A DNA stretch of 64,000 nucleotides from Hondaea fermentalgiana (GCA_014084085.1 NPFB01000053.1:157876-221875); one strand, 5' to 3'; positions 1-10,333 are shown, numbered from the stretch's first letter. Numbers and translations are program-made. Notes: generated by a model from the sequence alone, not told the origin.

Positions 1-43
1 GCGGCGAGACGGAGGCCGCGAGAGGCGCCATCCATCCGTTCTT

Positions 44-3000
44 ATGCGCCGCTCCCCGTCGCCAGGAGCCCGACCGTGGAGGACCTCGAGGCCGGCGCGC
101 GGCGCTCCGGACGCGGCCGCGGGCGACAAGGAAAACGCGGCCGCGGCCGCCGACGCCGCCCCCGCGCAGACCCGGGCTCCGGGCCCAGGGGGAGCGGAAA
201 GCCGCGCCCGAGGAGGCGCTGCCGTTGGGGACCTCGCAGCCAAGCTGCAACCGCAGCCGCAGCAGCAGCAGGCGCGCGCGCGCAGCTTGAGCAACAGAGA
301 CCCCCGCGAGATCTTGCGCGAGGTCGCCGGCTCGACGGGGACGAGGTCTCAGAAGGCGGCCAGCATGGATGAACAACCTTTGGGGAGGACCTCAACAATG
401 GATGTGGACGAAGACGCTGGCCAAGCCGTGGTCGCGGCGCAGCACAAGGTAACCCGTGCAAGATCGGCGCAGGAAAAGGAGGATCTCCTGGTCAATTCAA
501 TAGGCAGCGATGTCAGCGCGCTCAGTGGCATCAGCGCTCGCACAGGGGAGACGGCGACGACGTCTGAATCGCGAACTTCGCGCAGTGAGCCGAGCTCACC
601 GTTTCTATCACCGCGCGTAACAACAACGTCGGAAATGAATCAAAGCACTTGCTTTCCCGCCGCTCTCTCGCCTCTTTCGCTTGCTCCTGCTTGTCTAGAA
701 AGCAGAGCGAGCGTGGCCGTCAAGGCTGCGCGGAATTCTCCAATGCAGGAGCGCACGCGCCATCTTCAGCATCCCGCACTGGTCCGCACGGCAACTGACG
801 CAGACGTCAAGGGTCTCACGCAGGGATTTACCATGCTTCAGTCTCCGCGTGCCGCCTCCACTACGACCGCAGCAGCGGCCGCTCTCCGGCAGCGTACCCC
901 GCGCGAGGTAGAGACTTCCGATGCCAAGGTAGCTCGTTACCGAAGCGAGGACCGCAATGTGCATGCTCGGGTTGCCTTACGCGATGGCCCTGCGGTGATG
1001 CCACGGCTGCGCGCCGCGCACTCGTCACCCGCGTGCGAGAATCTCGTTTCGGGCGCGACGCCACGAGGAGGCCTTCGTGCCGCCAATACGCCGTCCCCGC
1101 CGCCACGCGGGTTTTCAGCAAAGGATACAGAGCCCGGCGTTGGGGAACGCCCATGGACTGCGGATGATGTCGTGAGCAAGACAGGGGCCCCTGGGCATGC
1201 GGAACACCTGTCTCCAGGCGATCAGCCTTCGTCAGGTCGTCTGTGGCACCCCTCTGGAAAGCACGATGCTAGCCCGTTGGCCTGTGGTGGCATGCCATCA
1301 CAACGTCAGCGCAAGGCGCTCATTGGCGCTCATGGCAAGGCTCTGTCTGCCGATGCGTTGCAAGTTGTCTCGCCCTGGCGAGACCGGCTGCTTCCCGATC
1401 TGGGCGCGCTTGATGAAGCCAAAGTTGCCACGGCCTCGCACAGGGACGCGAGCAAGTCCGCTGCAACAACAACCAGCGCATCGTTCTCCACGGCGTCATT
1501 GGCCACACCAGCCGACGGTGGCCATCAAGATACACAGGAGACAATTTCGAGGCAACAGAGTGACCAAACAGATGCAAACTCGTCTCATCAGAACGATTTT
1601 CAGTCTCACGCAACCGGCCAAGGTGGACAACTGGCTGAAGAAGCTGGACAAGAAGATCGAGGAAGCGGTTCTGCAGGTCTTCATGGGTCGACAAACCTTC
1701 AGCAGCAACACCATCAATCAAGTGAAACGTCGCATGCGAGTCCTGGCGCGGCAAGCACCTGCAGCAGCGGCAGCAACAATAGTCTGAAGCGCCGACGGCC
1801 CGGACTCAGGCTGGATCTGACCGTCCAGGTTGCGGATTCGCGAAATTCAACATTACAAGCACAGGCTGTACCAAATAGCACGCGCCAGGGAAAAGCCAAG
1901 GCGCAGGAGCTGCGCCGCGGACTCTATGTCAACACAGAGGAAAGCTTTGGCGAAACGGAGAGCCAGGCGTTTGCAAAGGCAACTCCCAGAAGCCTCCCTG
2001 CCGCAACACCTTCACTCCGCACAGGTAGATCACTACCACATCCGGGTCTACAAATAGTCACGCCGCAGACACCGCGCCTCGACACGGGCGGGGGCGGGAA
2101 GCCTGAGCAGCTATGCACGAGGGTTCTCGATCACTTGTACATTGGAAGCATGTTTGCGCTTTCGGACAACGCCACCGAGTGCATGGATGCGCACGGGCTC
2201 ACGGCCCTGATCGACTGTTCCACGCGGCGAAGACAGCACCCGAACGTTGTCTTGCCCGAGGGGACCTCACTCTTGACATTGTACCTGCGAGACAAGACCA
2301 CGCAAGATGTATCAGGGACGTTTTTGCCAGCGATTCAGTTCATCGAGGAGACCATGCGCGAGGGGGGTAAGGTTCTAGTATTCTGTCAGCGCGGTATTTC
2401 GAGATCAGCAACAATCATCCTCGCGTACCTGATTTGGAAGTTCAATTGGTCGTACGCGGACGCAGTAAACTTTCTCAAGCAAAAAAGGAACAAGGTGAAT
2501 CCCAACATTGGCTTCAGTATGCAGCTCATGACTTGGGCCACGACGCGCCCGTCGACTGTGACACGTCAAACGCTACTTTACAGGGTTGACCTTTCGGACC
2601 AGGAGCGCACTTTTCGTGCATTTCCCGATGGTGTGCGCACATCGCTCGCGTTGGCAAGCGGGCCCGCCGTGGAGGTGCGCCGTAGCATGTTTGCGCCCAT
2701 GACGGGTCGCGAAAACCCTGGCAACGAGCCGCCCGGAAACGCTGCAAGCAGCAGTGGTGACAACGTGCAACAGTTGCCTCGTTGCTGGCTCGCATGCGCC
2801 CCCGCTTGCGAGACGCAGTTTGTCTGGCACGACGTTGACACGCCCGAGGAGGTTTTGGCCGCCGCTGAGCGGGCAGCCACGCTCTTTTCTACGTTTGAGG
2901 AGGCGCCGCCTCGTGTGGTTCGTGTGCCATGTGGCTATGAAAATGCCACGTTCTGGCATGCACTCGCTCTTGCACATGGAGACGAAGTTGAGGTTTCCCC

Positions 3001-3061
3001 TTCGTTACGCGGTCGCCGTGCGATAACTGTAGAACAACAAGACGTGAAGCACACTCTGTAA
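44..3061 (+). CDS. dual-specificity protein phosphatase with long disordered N-terminus
   Basis: 1005 codons ending at TAA 3059-3061. Residues 1-690 are low-complexity (Ser, Ala, Gln, Arg rich) with no domain I recognise. Residues about 690-832 form a dual-specificity phosphatase (MAP-kinase-phosphatase-like) domain that would remove phosphate from Tyr and Ser/Thr of a protein substrate. The signature CX5R loop reads FCQRGISRS with catalytic Cys781 and Arg787, and a likely general-acid Asp lies in LRDKTTQD. The residue before the Cys is Phe, where active members normally have His. About 170 residues follow the domain, without a recognised fold. The frame is open to the window's left edge, so the start at 44 may not be the true one. 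The target kinase cannot be deduced. Confidence 0.85.
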   Translation: MRRSPSPGARPWRTSRPARGAPDAAAGDKENAAAAADAAPAQTRAPGPGGAESRARGGAAVGDLAAKLQPQPQQQQARARSLSNRDPREILREVAGSTGTRSQKAASMDEQPLGRTSTMDVDEDAGQAVVAAQHKVTRARSAQEKEDLLVNSIGSDVSALSGISARTGETATTSESRTSRSEPSSPFLSPRVTTTSEMNQSTCFPAALSPLSLAPACLESRASVAVKAARNSPMQERTRHLQHPALVRTATDADVKGLTQGFTMLQSPRAASTTTAAAAALRQRTPREVETSDAKVARYRSEDRNVHARVALRDGPAVMPRLRAAHSSPACENLVSGATPRGGLRAANTPSPPPRGFSAKDTEPGVGERPWTADDVVSKTGAPGHAEHLSPGDQPSSGRLWHPSGKHDASPLACGGMPSQRQRKALIGAHGKALSADALQVVSPWRDRLLPDLGALDEAKVATASHRDASKSAATTTSASFSTASLATPADGGHQDTQETISRQQSDQTDANSSHQNDFQSHATGQGGQLAEEAGQEDRGSGSAGLHGSTNLQQQHHQSSETSHASPGAASTCSSGSNNSLKRRRPGLRLDLTVQVADSRNSTLQAQAVPNSTRQGKAKAQELRRGLYVNTEESFGETESQAFAKATPRSLPAATPSLRTGRSLPHPGLQIVTPQTPRLDTGGGGKPEQLCTRVLDHLYIGSMFALSDNATECMDAHGLTALIDCSTRRRQHPNVVLPEGTSLLTLYLRDKTTQDVSGTFLPAIQFIEETMREGGKVLVFCQRGISRSATIILAYLIWKFNWSYADAVNFLKQKRNKVNPNIGFSMQLMTWATTRPSTVTRQTLLYRVDLSDQERTFRAFPDGVRTSLALASGPAVEVRRSMFAPMTGRENPGNEPPGNAASSSGDNVQQLPRCWLACAPACETQFVWHDVDTPEEVLAAAERAATLFSTFEEAPPRVVRVPCGYENATFWHALALAHGDEVEVSPSLRGRRAITVEQQDVKHTL

Positions 3062-3129
3062 AAGAGGTAAACCATGAAGCACCCTGTAAAAATGTAGAAA
3101 GAGGTGACTCTGAGAAAATGTAAAAACAG
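3045..3129 (+). repeat. decayed tandem copies of the phosphatase gene's terminal codons
   Basis: The last coding bases plus stop (GAAGCACACTCTGTAAAA, from 3046) recur from 3075 as GAAGCACCCTGTAAAAA, and more weakly at 3108-3129 (CTCTGAGAAAATGTAAAAA). A GAGGT segment follows the first two copies. Spacing is about 29-33 nt. The array starts inside the coding sequence, spans the stop codon and continues into the 3' flank. Confidence 0.6.
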
Positions 3130-3228
3130 TTTCAAGATGGCATCCGATCATTGTACACCAAAAGTTGCATACGGAAATTTATCTAGCACGGCCGCTAGAT
3201 GCTACACTTTGAAAGAAACGCTTGAACG

Positions 3229-3945
3229 TCAAGCCTGCGCTGACGTCTCGCCAAGGAGGGTATTTCGAGTCAGCACGTCAAGTAATTTGTTGCTCAGCAC
3301 ATGTACAGGGAGGCCAACTACGTTAAAGTAGCAACCCTCGATGGCGCGCACGAGCACAGCACCAAGTCCTTGAATTCCAAAGCCGCCAGCTTTGTCCATG
3401 GGTTCCTGCGTGGCCACATAGGCAGCCACGAGATCAGGGTCCAAAGCAGCAAAAAGAACTCGCGTTTGACACGTGGTCAGCTCTGTATCGGAGGGTTCCT
3501 CATTCACTGCGTCTCCAGGCCGCACAAGAAGCAAGGCAAGACCTGATACCACATTAACTGCACGTTCGCTGTAGCTCTGAATAGTTTCCCGTGCCTCGAT
3601 CTCGCTCGCCGGTTTCTCGAGAATCGCGCCGTCCTCCCTGACAACTACCGTGTCGCAGCCAATGACGAGCGTAGGAGCGCTCACGGAGCCGTTCGCAAGT
3701 AGCGTGCGGCGCACATCGAGCGCCTTTTGCAGCGCATACTCTTGCACATACTCTCGCGCGCGACCTTGGTATGTTTTTTTGTCATAATCTTCCTTGAAGC
3801 TGCTTGGCAGGACATCAAAGGGGACTTTGCCGCCCAGCACGCTCTCGCGCAGGAGCTCCACGCGCCTCGGGCTCTTGCTGGCCAGCACCAGTCGAAGACG
3901 GCCGCCCTCGATCTCGCCACGTACGCTTGCCGCGACCTTGAGCAT
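3229..3945 (-). CDS. Maf-family nucleoside triphosphate pyrophosphatase
   Basis: 238 codons from ATG 3943-3945; the open frame extends 15 bases further upstream but only to a GTG. Maf proteins hydrolyse non-canonical or modified nucleoside triphosphates (dTTP, UTP, m5-modified NTPs) to the monophosphate and pyrophosphate, as a house-cleaning activity. Family motifs are present in order: ASKSPRRVELL near residue 20, GCDTVV with the conserved Asp, ILEKP, RAVNVVSGL, and the C-terminal EPMDKAGGFGIQG. Length fits the stand-alone enzyme, or the N-terminal half of ASMTL-type proteins. The gene converges with the phosphatase (168 bp between stop codons). Cytosolic, since no targeting signal is evident. 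Confidence 0.9.
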   Translation of the reverse strand: MLKVAASVRGEIEGGRLRLVLASKSPRRVELLRESVLGGKVPFDVLPSSFKEDYDKKTYQGRAREYVQEYALQKALDVRRTLLANGSVSAPTLVIGCDTVVVREDGAILEKPASEIEARETIQSYSERAVNVVSGLALLLVRPGDAVNEEPSDTELTTCQTRVLFAALDPDLVAAYVATQEPMDKAGGFGIQGLGAVLVRAIEGCYFNVVGLPVHVLSNKLLDVLTRNTLLGETSAQA

Positions 3946-3995
3946 GGTTGACAGTCTCACTACAGTTGCCTAGTGCCTGCGTCTGCGCGTGTGTT

Positions 3996-4040
3996 CGTGC
4001 GTGCGTGCGTGCGTGCTTGCGTGCGTGCTTGCGTGCGTGC
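3996..4040. repeat. (GTGC)n-type microsatellite
   Basis: GTGCGTGC and GTGCTTGC tetranucleotide array in the 237-bp spacer between the Maf start and the end of the TPR pseudogene. Nothing else is seen in this spacer apart from a short poly-A (4160-4168). Confidence 0.9.
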
Positions 4041-4182
4041 ACGGGGCTCGCCTCCCGTCGCGGCAAGCAGGCACCCTGCTAAACGTTCTGCGTGAACTCT
4101 CGAACAGCAAACTAACTGTGAACACGTTGTATCTGCGCTGTAAAGTAATCGTTGCTGCTAAAAAAAAATGATTGTCTGCGCA

Positions 4183-6983
4183 TTACGTTCGTTTTTTGGC
4201 CCAAAGGCACGCTAGCTTTTGCAGCGGAGATCGACGCTCGATCCTCGCTCGGATCTCTTTGCGTGCGAGTTCGATATTTCTTTGCGTGCTCGTTACGGAG
4301 GGATGCCGGTCGTCAAGCCCATCCTTGAAAATTGACAGCGCTTCCTCGAAGTACATCAAAGCCTCTTCGTAGCGGCCTTGTGAAAAATACACAGCAGCAA
4401 TGTTGTTGAGTGTGGCCGCCACATCGGGATGCCGGTCGCCAAGGCTTTCCTTGCAAGTCGACAGCACTTCCTCGAACAAAGCCAAGGCCTCCTCGTGGCG
4501 ACATTGTTCTTGGTACACAATGGCGATGTTGTTTAGTGTGTCTGTCACATTGGGATGCCTGTCGCCAAGACTTTCCTTGAAAATTGACAGCACTCTCTCG
4601 TTGCTCGCCAAGGCCTCCTCGTAGCGGCCTTGTGAAGAGTACACTATGGCGATGTTGCCAAGTAAGCTCGCGACATCGTGATGCCGATCGCCAAGACTTT
4701 CCTTGAGGATCGGCAGTGCTTCCTCAAAGTACGCTAAGGCTTTCTTGAAACGGCCTTGTGCGTAATACATAGAGCCGATGCCACCGAGCATGCGAGCCAC
4801 CTTGAGATGCCGGTCGCCAAGGACCTCCTTGCGAATTGACAGCGCTTCCTCGTAGTACGCCAAGGCCTCCTCGTAGCGGCCTTGATCGTAATACACGCTG
4901 GCGATGTTGTTGAGCGTATCCGCCACATCGGGACGCCGGTCGTCAAGGGCCTCCTTGTAGATTGACAGCGCTTCCTCGTAGTACGCCAAGGCCTCCACGT
5001 TGCGGCCTTGTGAGCCGTACACAACAGCGATGTTGTTGAGCGTGTCCGCCACAGAGATATGCCGGTCGCCAAGATTTTCCTTCTTAATCGACAGCGCTTC
5101 CTCGTAGTACGCCAAGGCCTCCTCGTAGCGGCCTTGTTCTTGGTGCGTAATGGCGATGTTGTAGAGCGTGATCGCCACATCGGGATGCCGATCGCCAAGA
5201 CTCTCTTTCTCAATTGACAGCGCTTCCTCGTAGTACGCCAAGGCCTCCGCGTAGCGGCCTTGATCGCCATACACAATGGCCATGCTGTCGAGCGTTTGAG
5301 CCACAAGGGGATGCCGGCCGCCAAGACTTTCCTTCTTAATCGACAGCGCTTCCTCGTAGTTTGCCAAGGCCTCCTCGTAGCAGCCTTGAAAATAGTACAC
5401 AACGGCGATGTTGTTGAGAGTTGTCGCCACATTGGGATGCCGGTCGCCAAGACTTTCCTTGTAAATCGACAGCGCTTCCTCAAAGCACGCCAAGGCCTCC
5501 TCGTAGCGGCCTTGTGTTTGGTACACTAAGGCGAGGTTGTTAAGTGTGCCCGCCATATAGATATGCCGGTCGCCATAGCTTTCCTTCTCAATCGACAGCG
5601 CTCCTCGTAGAACGCCAAGGCCTCCTCGTAGCGGCCTTGATCGCCATACACAATGGCCATGCTGTCGAGCGTTTGAGCCACAAGGGGATGCCGGCCGCCA
5701 AGACTTTCCTTCTCAATCGACAGCGCTTCCTTGCAGTGCGACAAGGCCTCCTCGTAGCAACCTTGTTGTTCGTACACATTCGCGATGTTGTGGAGAGTGT
5801 TCGCCACATCGAGATGCCGGTCGCCAAGACTTTCCTTGTAAATCGACAGCGCTTCCTTCAGCATCTGCAGAGCTTAATTATACTCGCCTTGACTATTCAA
5901 GAGAGTGCCAGTGCAGTGAAGGATTTCGGCAAGCTTGAGTGGATCGCCATCGCGAGCTTGTGCTATGGCGTCTTGCGCCATTTGCAGTCGCCATGCATGC
6001 ACGCGCTGGTTCACCTCTTTGATCAGCGTCACATATCCGCCATCCACAGTCATCTCGACGGCCTTGTCAATCATCTCCTTGTCTTCCATTTTCCAGCACT
6101 TTGCGTTGCGCATATTATTGTTGTCAGCCAGAATCTTGATCAATCCATCTACTCCACCTTTGAGCAGTGTCTCGATAAAAGCTTGCTCTTGTCCAGGCGC
6201 AAAGGCGACCTGAAACCTCTGCGCCTGCGTAATGGCGCCCATGATCTCCCATACGCACCACGCACGCTGGAGAGGTGCGGGTACGTCCCAGCGGTCAAAG
6301 AAGATGACCGCGCTTTCGAACCGGCCGATTGCTCGATGCAGGCCGTGCGTCAGATACTGGTTTCGCGCGAGAATCACGTCGGGAGACAGTGCTTCGTCTG
6401 CACTGGTCAGCAGCGGCTGGTTCGCGCAAAAGAGGTCAAGCCAGATAAAGGCCGTGTCGGCGTCTTGGCCGAAATGGTCCTCGAGCGCTTCGACGAGGTC
6501 CTGAAAGCGACACTTGCGTGCTTGACTCACAAAGGTGCCGTGGAACTCGGCGCCAACGTCTTTTTCGTCGACATGGTTGAGGTAAAACTGTGCCTGGGGC
6601 AAGCTTTTCGTCAAGGCGAGAACGACGTACTCGGTAATGTCTTCCGTGCTCCAGTCTTGGCGGGGCTTGGGGTCGGCGTCCTTTCCGGGCTCAAAGGTGA
6701 TGGGCACGCCGACGTAGGGTACGCGGCCTTGCAACTTGCCACCGGGCTTGGTGCGCTGGACCTAAATGGTGGCGCCTTCTTGGACTCTGTCCGAGAGGTC
6801 GTGCTTGGCCACGTAGAGCTCGACGCCTTGGGCAGCCTTTCCGCTGAGCACCTCGTCGCGGAGTTCTTTGATTGCGCGCAGAGAAATGCTGCGCGGGTCA
6901 ATGATCTTGCGCGCGTCCTTGGAGAAAATCTCATCGTCCGTTTTGCGCGAAAAGCTCAAGCGTGACAAGCTCGATTCGGGCAT
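4183..6983 (-). pseudogene. TIR-like domain plus kinesin-light-chain-type TPR array, interrupted
   Basis: The reading frame runs from ATG 6981-6983 through three lesions: an in-frame TAG at 6762-6764, an in-frame TAA at 5874-5876 and a 1-nt deletion near 5601-5603 (CAGCGCTCCTCG where sister repeats have CAGCGCTTCCTCG). Across these breaks the protein is continuous: a basic N-terminal beta-rich segment; a domain with WLDLFCANQ and RAWCVWEI, resembling TIR-like modules found upstream of TPRs in stramenopile receptors; a helical linker; then about 13 TPR units of 42 residues (consensus EEALAYYEEALSIKKESLGDRHP). The 457-codon stretch 4183-5556 is still open. This looks like a decaying receptor/scaffold gene; sequencing error could explain one lesion but hardly three. 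Confidence 0.75.
5257..5716 (-). repeat. near-identical 126-nt TPR units three periods apart
   Basis: Within the TPR array the DNA of one unit (from about 5257) and of another (from about 5635) is identical for about 80 bases, through the codons for QTLDSMAIVYGDQGR. They are offset by 378 nt, exactly three 126-nt units. Neighbouring units differ at many third positions, so this pair reflects a recent block duplication or gene conversion. The 1-nt frameshift lies between the two copies. Confidence 0.8.
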
Positions 6984-7147
6984 CTTCAAGCTCGTGCCCT
7001 ATCGATCAAGCAGCCGCTCCGAGAAAGGCAAGGAAGGGGCTGCGCGGACTACACGAGGAGAGGGCGAGGAGGTTTCTAACGCTCGCGTGGCGAGGAATTT
7101 GGAGACTGCAGCAGCGCCTGGACGTTGCGCTTGCTGGTCCCCGGCAA

Positions 7148-7204
7148 GTGCTGGCTGCCGGTACGTGCTGCTGGCTGCCGGTACGTGCTGCTGGCTGCCG
7201 GTAC
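7148..7204. repeat. 20-bp tandem repeat, about three copies
   Basis: Unit GTGCTGCTGGCTGCCGGTAC: one copy lacking three bases (7148-7164), then two exact copies (7165-7184, 7185-7204). The lack of mutations between full copies suggests recent expansion. Confidence 0.9.
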
Positions 7205-8426
7205 GCGCTGGCCATGTTTTCGGGAACCTAGGAGAGACTCAAACGAAGAGGCACACACCCCTGATCGTTGCGCGGAAAGATGGGCCAATCGCGTTGACCA
7301 TGCAAAGGGGCGAGTCTCGAGAATGCATTCGAGAATGCACTCGAAAATGCACGCAATACATGCAAGGTTGTTTTCACGGCACGGGCCGAGGTCATAGTTA
7401 TGGTCGAGACCCCGGCATGGTTGCAGTGGTTGCAGCAGCAGCTGCAGCTCGCAGGCGAGGTTGTTCCTTGTTCCGTCAGAGACCGCGGCCGACGCGTGCG
7501 ACGATGGAGCGTGCGCGCGCACATTGACTGACCTGCGGCGGCAATGGAGGAGCGTTGACGTTACGCTGATGAGAACCGCGGCGCTTTGTGGAATACTACA
7601 ATGACGAAAACTGCAAGGATCTTGCCGATGTCCGCGCGGCCTTCTTAAGCGGCTCTCTTTATTCAGGCGAGAAGGCATCCTTCTCTTCTCAAGGAGCATG
7701 AGCTCAAGGAATCTCCCTGACGAATGACGGCGTGCCATTGATTAGCCTTTCTTTCCGTGGCAAGCCAGCAGCGCAGCCAGCATCAGCCAGCAGACCGATC
7801 TTGATCTCCGTCGCCAACACATGCATCCGCAGCTGCGCGCGTGCCTCGCATGCCTTGCCCAGAGCGGCCTCTACATGGCGCACCGTGCGATAACGAGCGC
7901 ATACTCCTCGGCAGCTGCTGCTGCAGCAGCCAGGCATTTGACTGGCGGCACATTCAGAAGCGGCGGCGGCTGAACGGAGATGAGACGTGCGAAGGAATCC
8001 GTCTATTCAAGGCCTGCCGCCGGTCGCTGGAAGGAAAAGCCTCGAACAAGAACAACAAGAACATGCATACATGCCTCCAAGATGTATGCGGACGTTCGTG
8101 CGGTGCAGAGGACTGCAGCGAATACCTGCAAGTCTTGCAAGATGGCCAACGCCTTCCTCCATGAAAATGTTTGCTCCCCTGGACGCCATCGCGTCCGCCA
8201 CTGCCATCTGCGACAGCGGCCTCTGTGATCGCGAGCAAGCAAGCAAGAAGGCTGCCGCCGCCTGGCCTCCGAGGGCGAGAAGCAAGGAAAGTACGGAGGC
8301 AGCGACGCGACTCGGAGCGGGCGAGCGATGCCGTTCTTCAAGTCGCAGTTGCAGCAGCTGCGGCAGCTGCAGCAGATGTTGCTTGGTCTGGCGGCGGCAC
8401 GTGCCGGCGCTGCGCCCTGGCGAGCT

Positions 8427-8456
8427 GAGCTAGCTATTATAGCTAGCTAGCTAGCT
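8427..8456. repeat. (AGCT)n palindrome
   Basis: Arms GAGCTAGCTA and TAGCTAGCTC flank a short TTA centre with extra AGCT units. Could extrude as a cruciform. No gene association is evident. Confidence 0.8.
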
Positions 8457-9451
8457 CCGCATCCGTGGCCACGCCACGTCGCTAGACTCCCCGAGCTGAG
8501 CGAACGCTCGCACGCACGGGTCCGCCGCCTGCGACACGCCCTTTTCTTAGGGGCGCTCGCCGCGCTGCCTCCGGCCGGCTGCAGCAGGCGCTGGCTCGCG
8601 GCGGCGGCATGGCTGGAGATCGTGGCCGCGCGCCCAACGCGTAGTGCGTGCGCGTCTCCAGCCTTCGCGGGCGCGGCGCGGCAAGCAAGCACTGCAGACA
8701 GACACACCAGCGCTTGGCGTGGCCTCGCGCTCGGTGAGGTCAACTTTCTCCTGGGAGCTCGCGCGTAAAAGGGGACCTCGAGCGCCCGCGCGTCTCGATG
8801 GGAAAACGCGGAAGAGGCGAGCGAGGGATCGGGCGAGCGAGGACGCGCCGCAGCGTGCAGGTCGCGAGGAATCCATCCCGCCGCGCCGCGGTCTGTGCCG
8901 GAGGTGGCTGGCTCGACAGGGAAGCCCCGAGACTTGGATACAAACTAACAGAGAGAGAAGGTGTGCACGTGCACGCGCCGGCGCGACTGCTACCTGTAAC
9001 TACCGCAAATGGCGTAGGGGGGCAACGTGAACACTAACGCAAACATTGGCTCTGTCTGCTTTCTCTCCAGCAGCTGGCGAGCGGCACACGCGCCAGACCC
9101 AGAACGCGGGGCCGGCGGTCGCCGCGTCTGAGCGCAGCCTGCCCGCCTGCCTGTTTGCCTGCCTGCAAGCCCGCGCGCCCGCGTGCGAGCGAGCGGAGCC
9201 TCGAGACGAGTCCTGCCGAGCGCGGCGGGGTCCTCGGGGTTTGCTCGCCAGGAGCGAGCGGTGGAATAGGCTACAGACATACCTCACCTCACCTCAACAT
9301 CAGGTGAGGGGAGGAGCAAGGAGACCTGGCCGACCGACCCCAGACAGTTGGAGAGCGCGTTGGAGCTCGCGTCAAAGAGCGAGGCGTCGGAGGCGAGACG
9401 CCGCAGGCGCCGCAGGTGCGCGAGGCGGAGGCCGAAGCCCCGGACGAGAAG

Positions 9452-10333
9452 ATGCCGATGACGGCGTCCATCGAGGACAGCAGCCGGGCGTCGAGGCGGT
9501 CAATGTTGCTCGAGCCCGACGTGGACGACGTGCTCTTCTCGCTGCAAGGACCGCCATACACGCGGGACGACCTTCGCGACTTTATGAAGAGCGAGTTCAA
9601 CGCCGAAAATGTCGACTTTTGGGCACGCGCCGAGGAGTACCGCCAGGTCTTTGGCGATGCGCAAGCGCCCAAGATGGTGCGCGTGACCGCAGGCCTGAGC
9701 AAAGACCATGCCTCCGTGTCCAAGGAGATCACCGACACCTATCTCCAGACAGGTGCTCCGCACGAGGTGAATATTTCTTCTGGAATGCGTGATCAAGCCC
9801 TGCGCAAGGTCAGCGAAGGAGACCTTGAGGCTTTTGCCACACCGCAGCAAGAGGTGCGTAATCTGATTGCTGCGGATTCCTTCCCTCGCTTTATCAAGCG
9901 GGCGACAAACCAGAACCTTACCAAGTCGCATGCCGATTGGAGAAAGCGCTTTGGCATTAAGCTCTTCATCCTGGCGCTCATTCTCATGGGCGGTATTTTC
10001 GCGCTCGAGCTCACAGATGTGTTGCACACCCCGTTCGTGCGTCTGGCGCCCTGGATCGTCTTTGTTGGCGGAATATCGTACTACATTTCCGGCAGATGGC
10101 GCGTCTGATCCGGGCTCGGCGCGAGAGGGTTCAGAATGCGCGAAGACCAGGGCTACACGTGGTTCGATGTGTTTTTGCGCACACAAGATGTTGACCGCCT
10201 CGGCAACAATTTTGCAAAACGACGACTTCAAAATCTGGCAAGGAAGCAGAACTTTTTGTCGCTCTTGTACGCGACCATCGTTACGGTCGCCTTTCTCCTC
10301 ATCCCCGTTGGTGCGAACGACTGGTTCGCATAA
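9452..10333 (+). CDS. RGS-domain protein with C-terminal membrane segments (RAX1-like)
   Basis: Likely join(9452..10077,10135..10333), 274 codons. Start ATG 9452; the upstream open frame begins only with GTG. An RGS domain (about residues 18-140) contains FMKSEFNAENVDFWARAEEY and the C-terminal box AADSFPRFIKRA; RGS domains bind activated G-alpha. It is followed by hydrophobic segments FGIKLFILALILMGGIFAL, LAPWIVFVGGIS and, near the C-terminus, FLSLLYATIVTVAFLLIPV. RGS plus about three C-terminal TMs is the layout of fungal RAX1 proteins. Unspliced, the same frame hits TGA at 10106-10108 and then resumes with clearly coding-like sequence; a 57-nt GT-AG intron removes it in frame. Alternative: a real premature stop. 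Confidence 0.7.
10078..10134 (+). other. candidate 57-nt intron in the RGS gene
   Basis: GTACTA donor and TTCAG acceptor; length is a multiple of three. Removing it joins TC to AATG (Ser-Met) and eliminates the only in-frame stop (TGA 10106-10108). A CTGAT branch-like motif lies inside. The size is close to the 63-nt intron of the acyl-CoA synthetase gene. It would shorten the second hydrophobic segment, so it is not certain. Confidence 0.45.

Larger units (their letters stand above)
6984..9451. other. gene-free region, 2.5 kb
   Basis: No frame here has a recognisable domain or coding-like composition. Contents: a 20-bp tandem repeat (7148-7204), a phrase GAATGCA(T/C)TCGA repeated near 7320-7350, an (AGCT)n palindrome (8427-8456), and a GC-rich stretch 8470-9451 that is probably the promoter and 5' UTR of the RGS gene. 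Confidence 0.6.

Noticed and set aside
5874..6764. Alternative genetic code with reassigned TAA/TAG
   Set aside because: TAA and TAG terminate several intact genes here, and the same pseudogene also has a frameshift, so decay is simpler.
5544..6965. 473-codon open frame on the + strand
   Set aside because: It is antisense to the TPR/TIR-like pseudogene; the minus-strand reading gives repeated TPR units and domain motifs, while this one gives none. GC-rich codon use keeps the antisense frame open.
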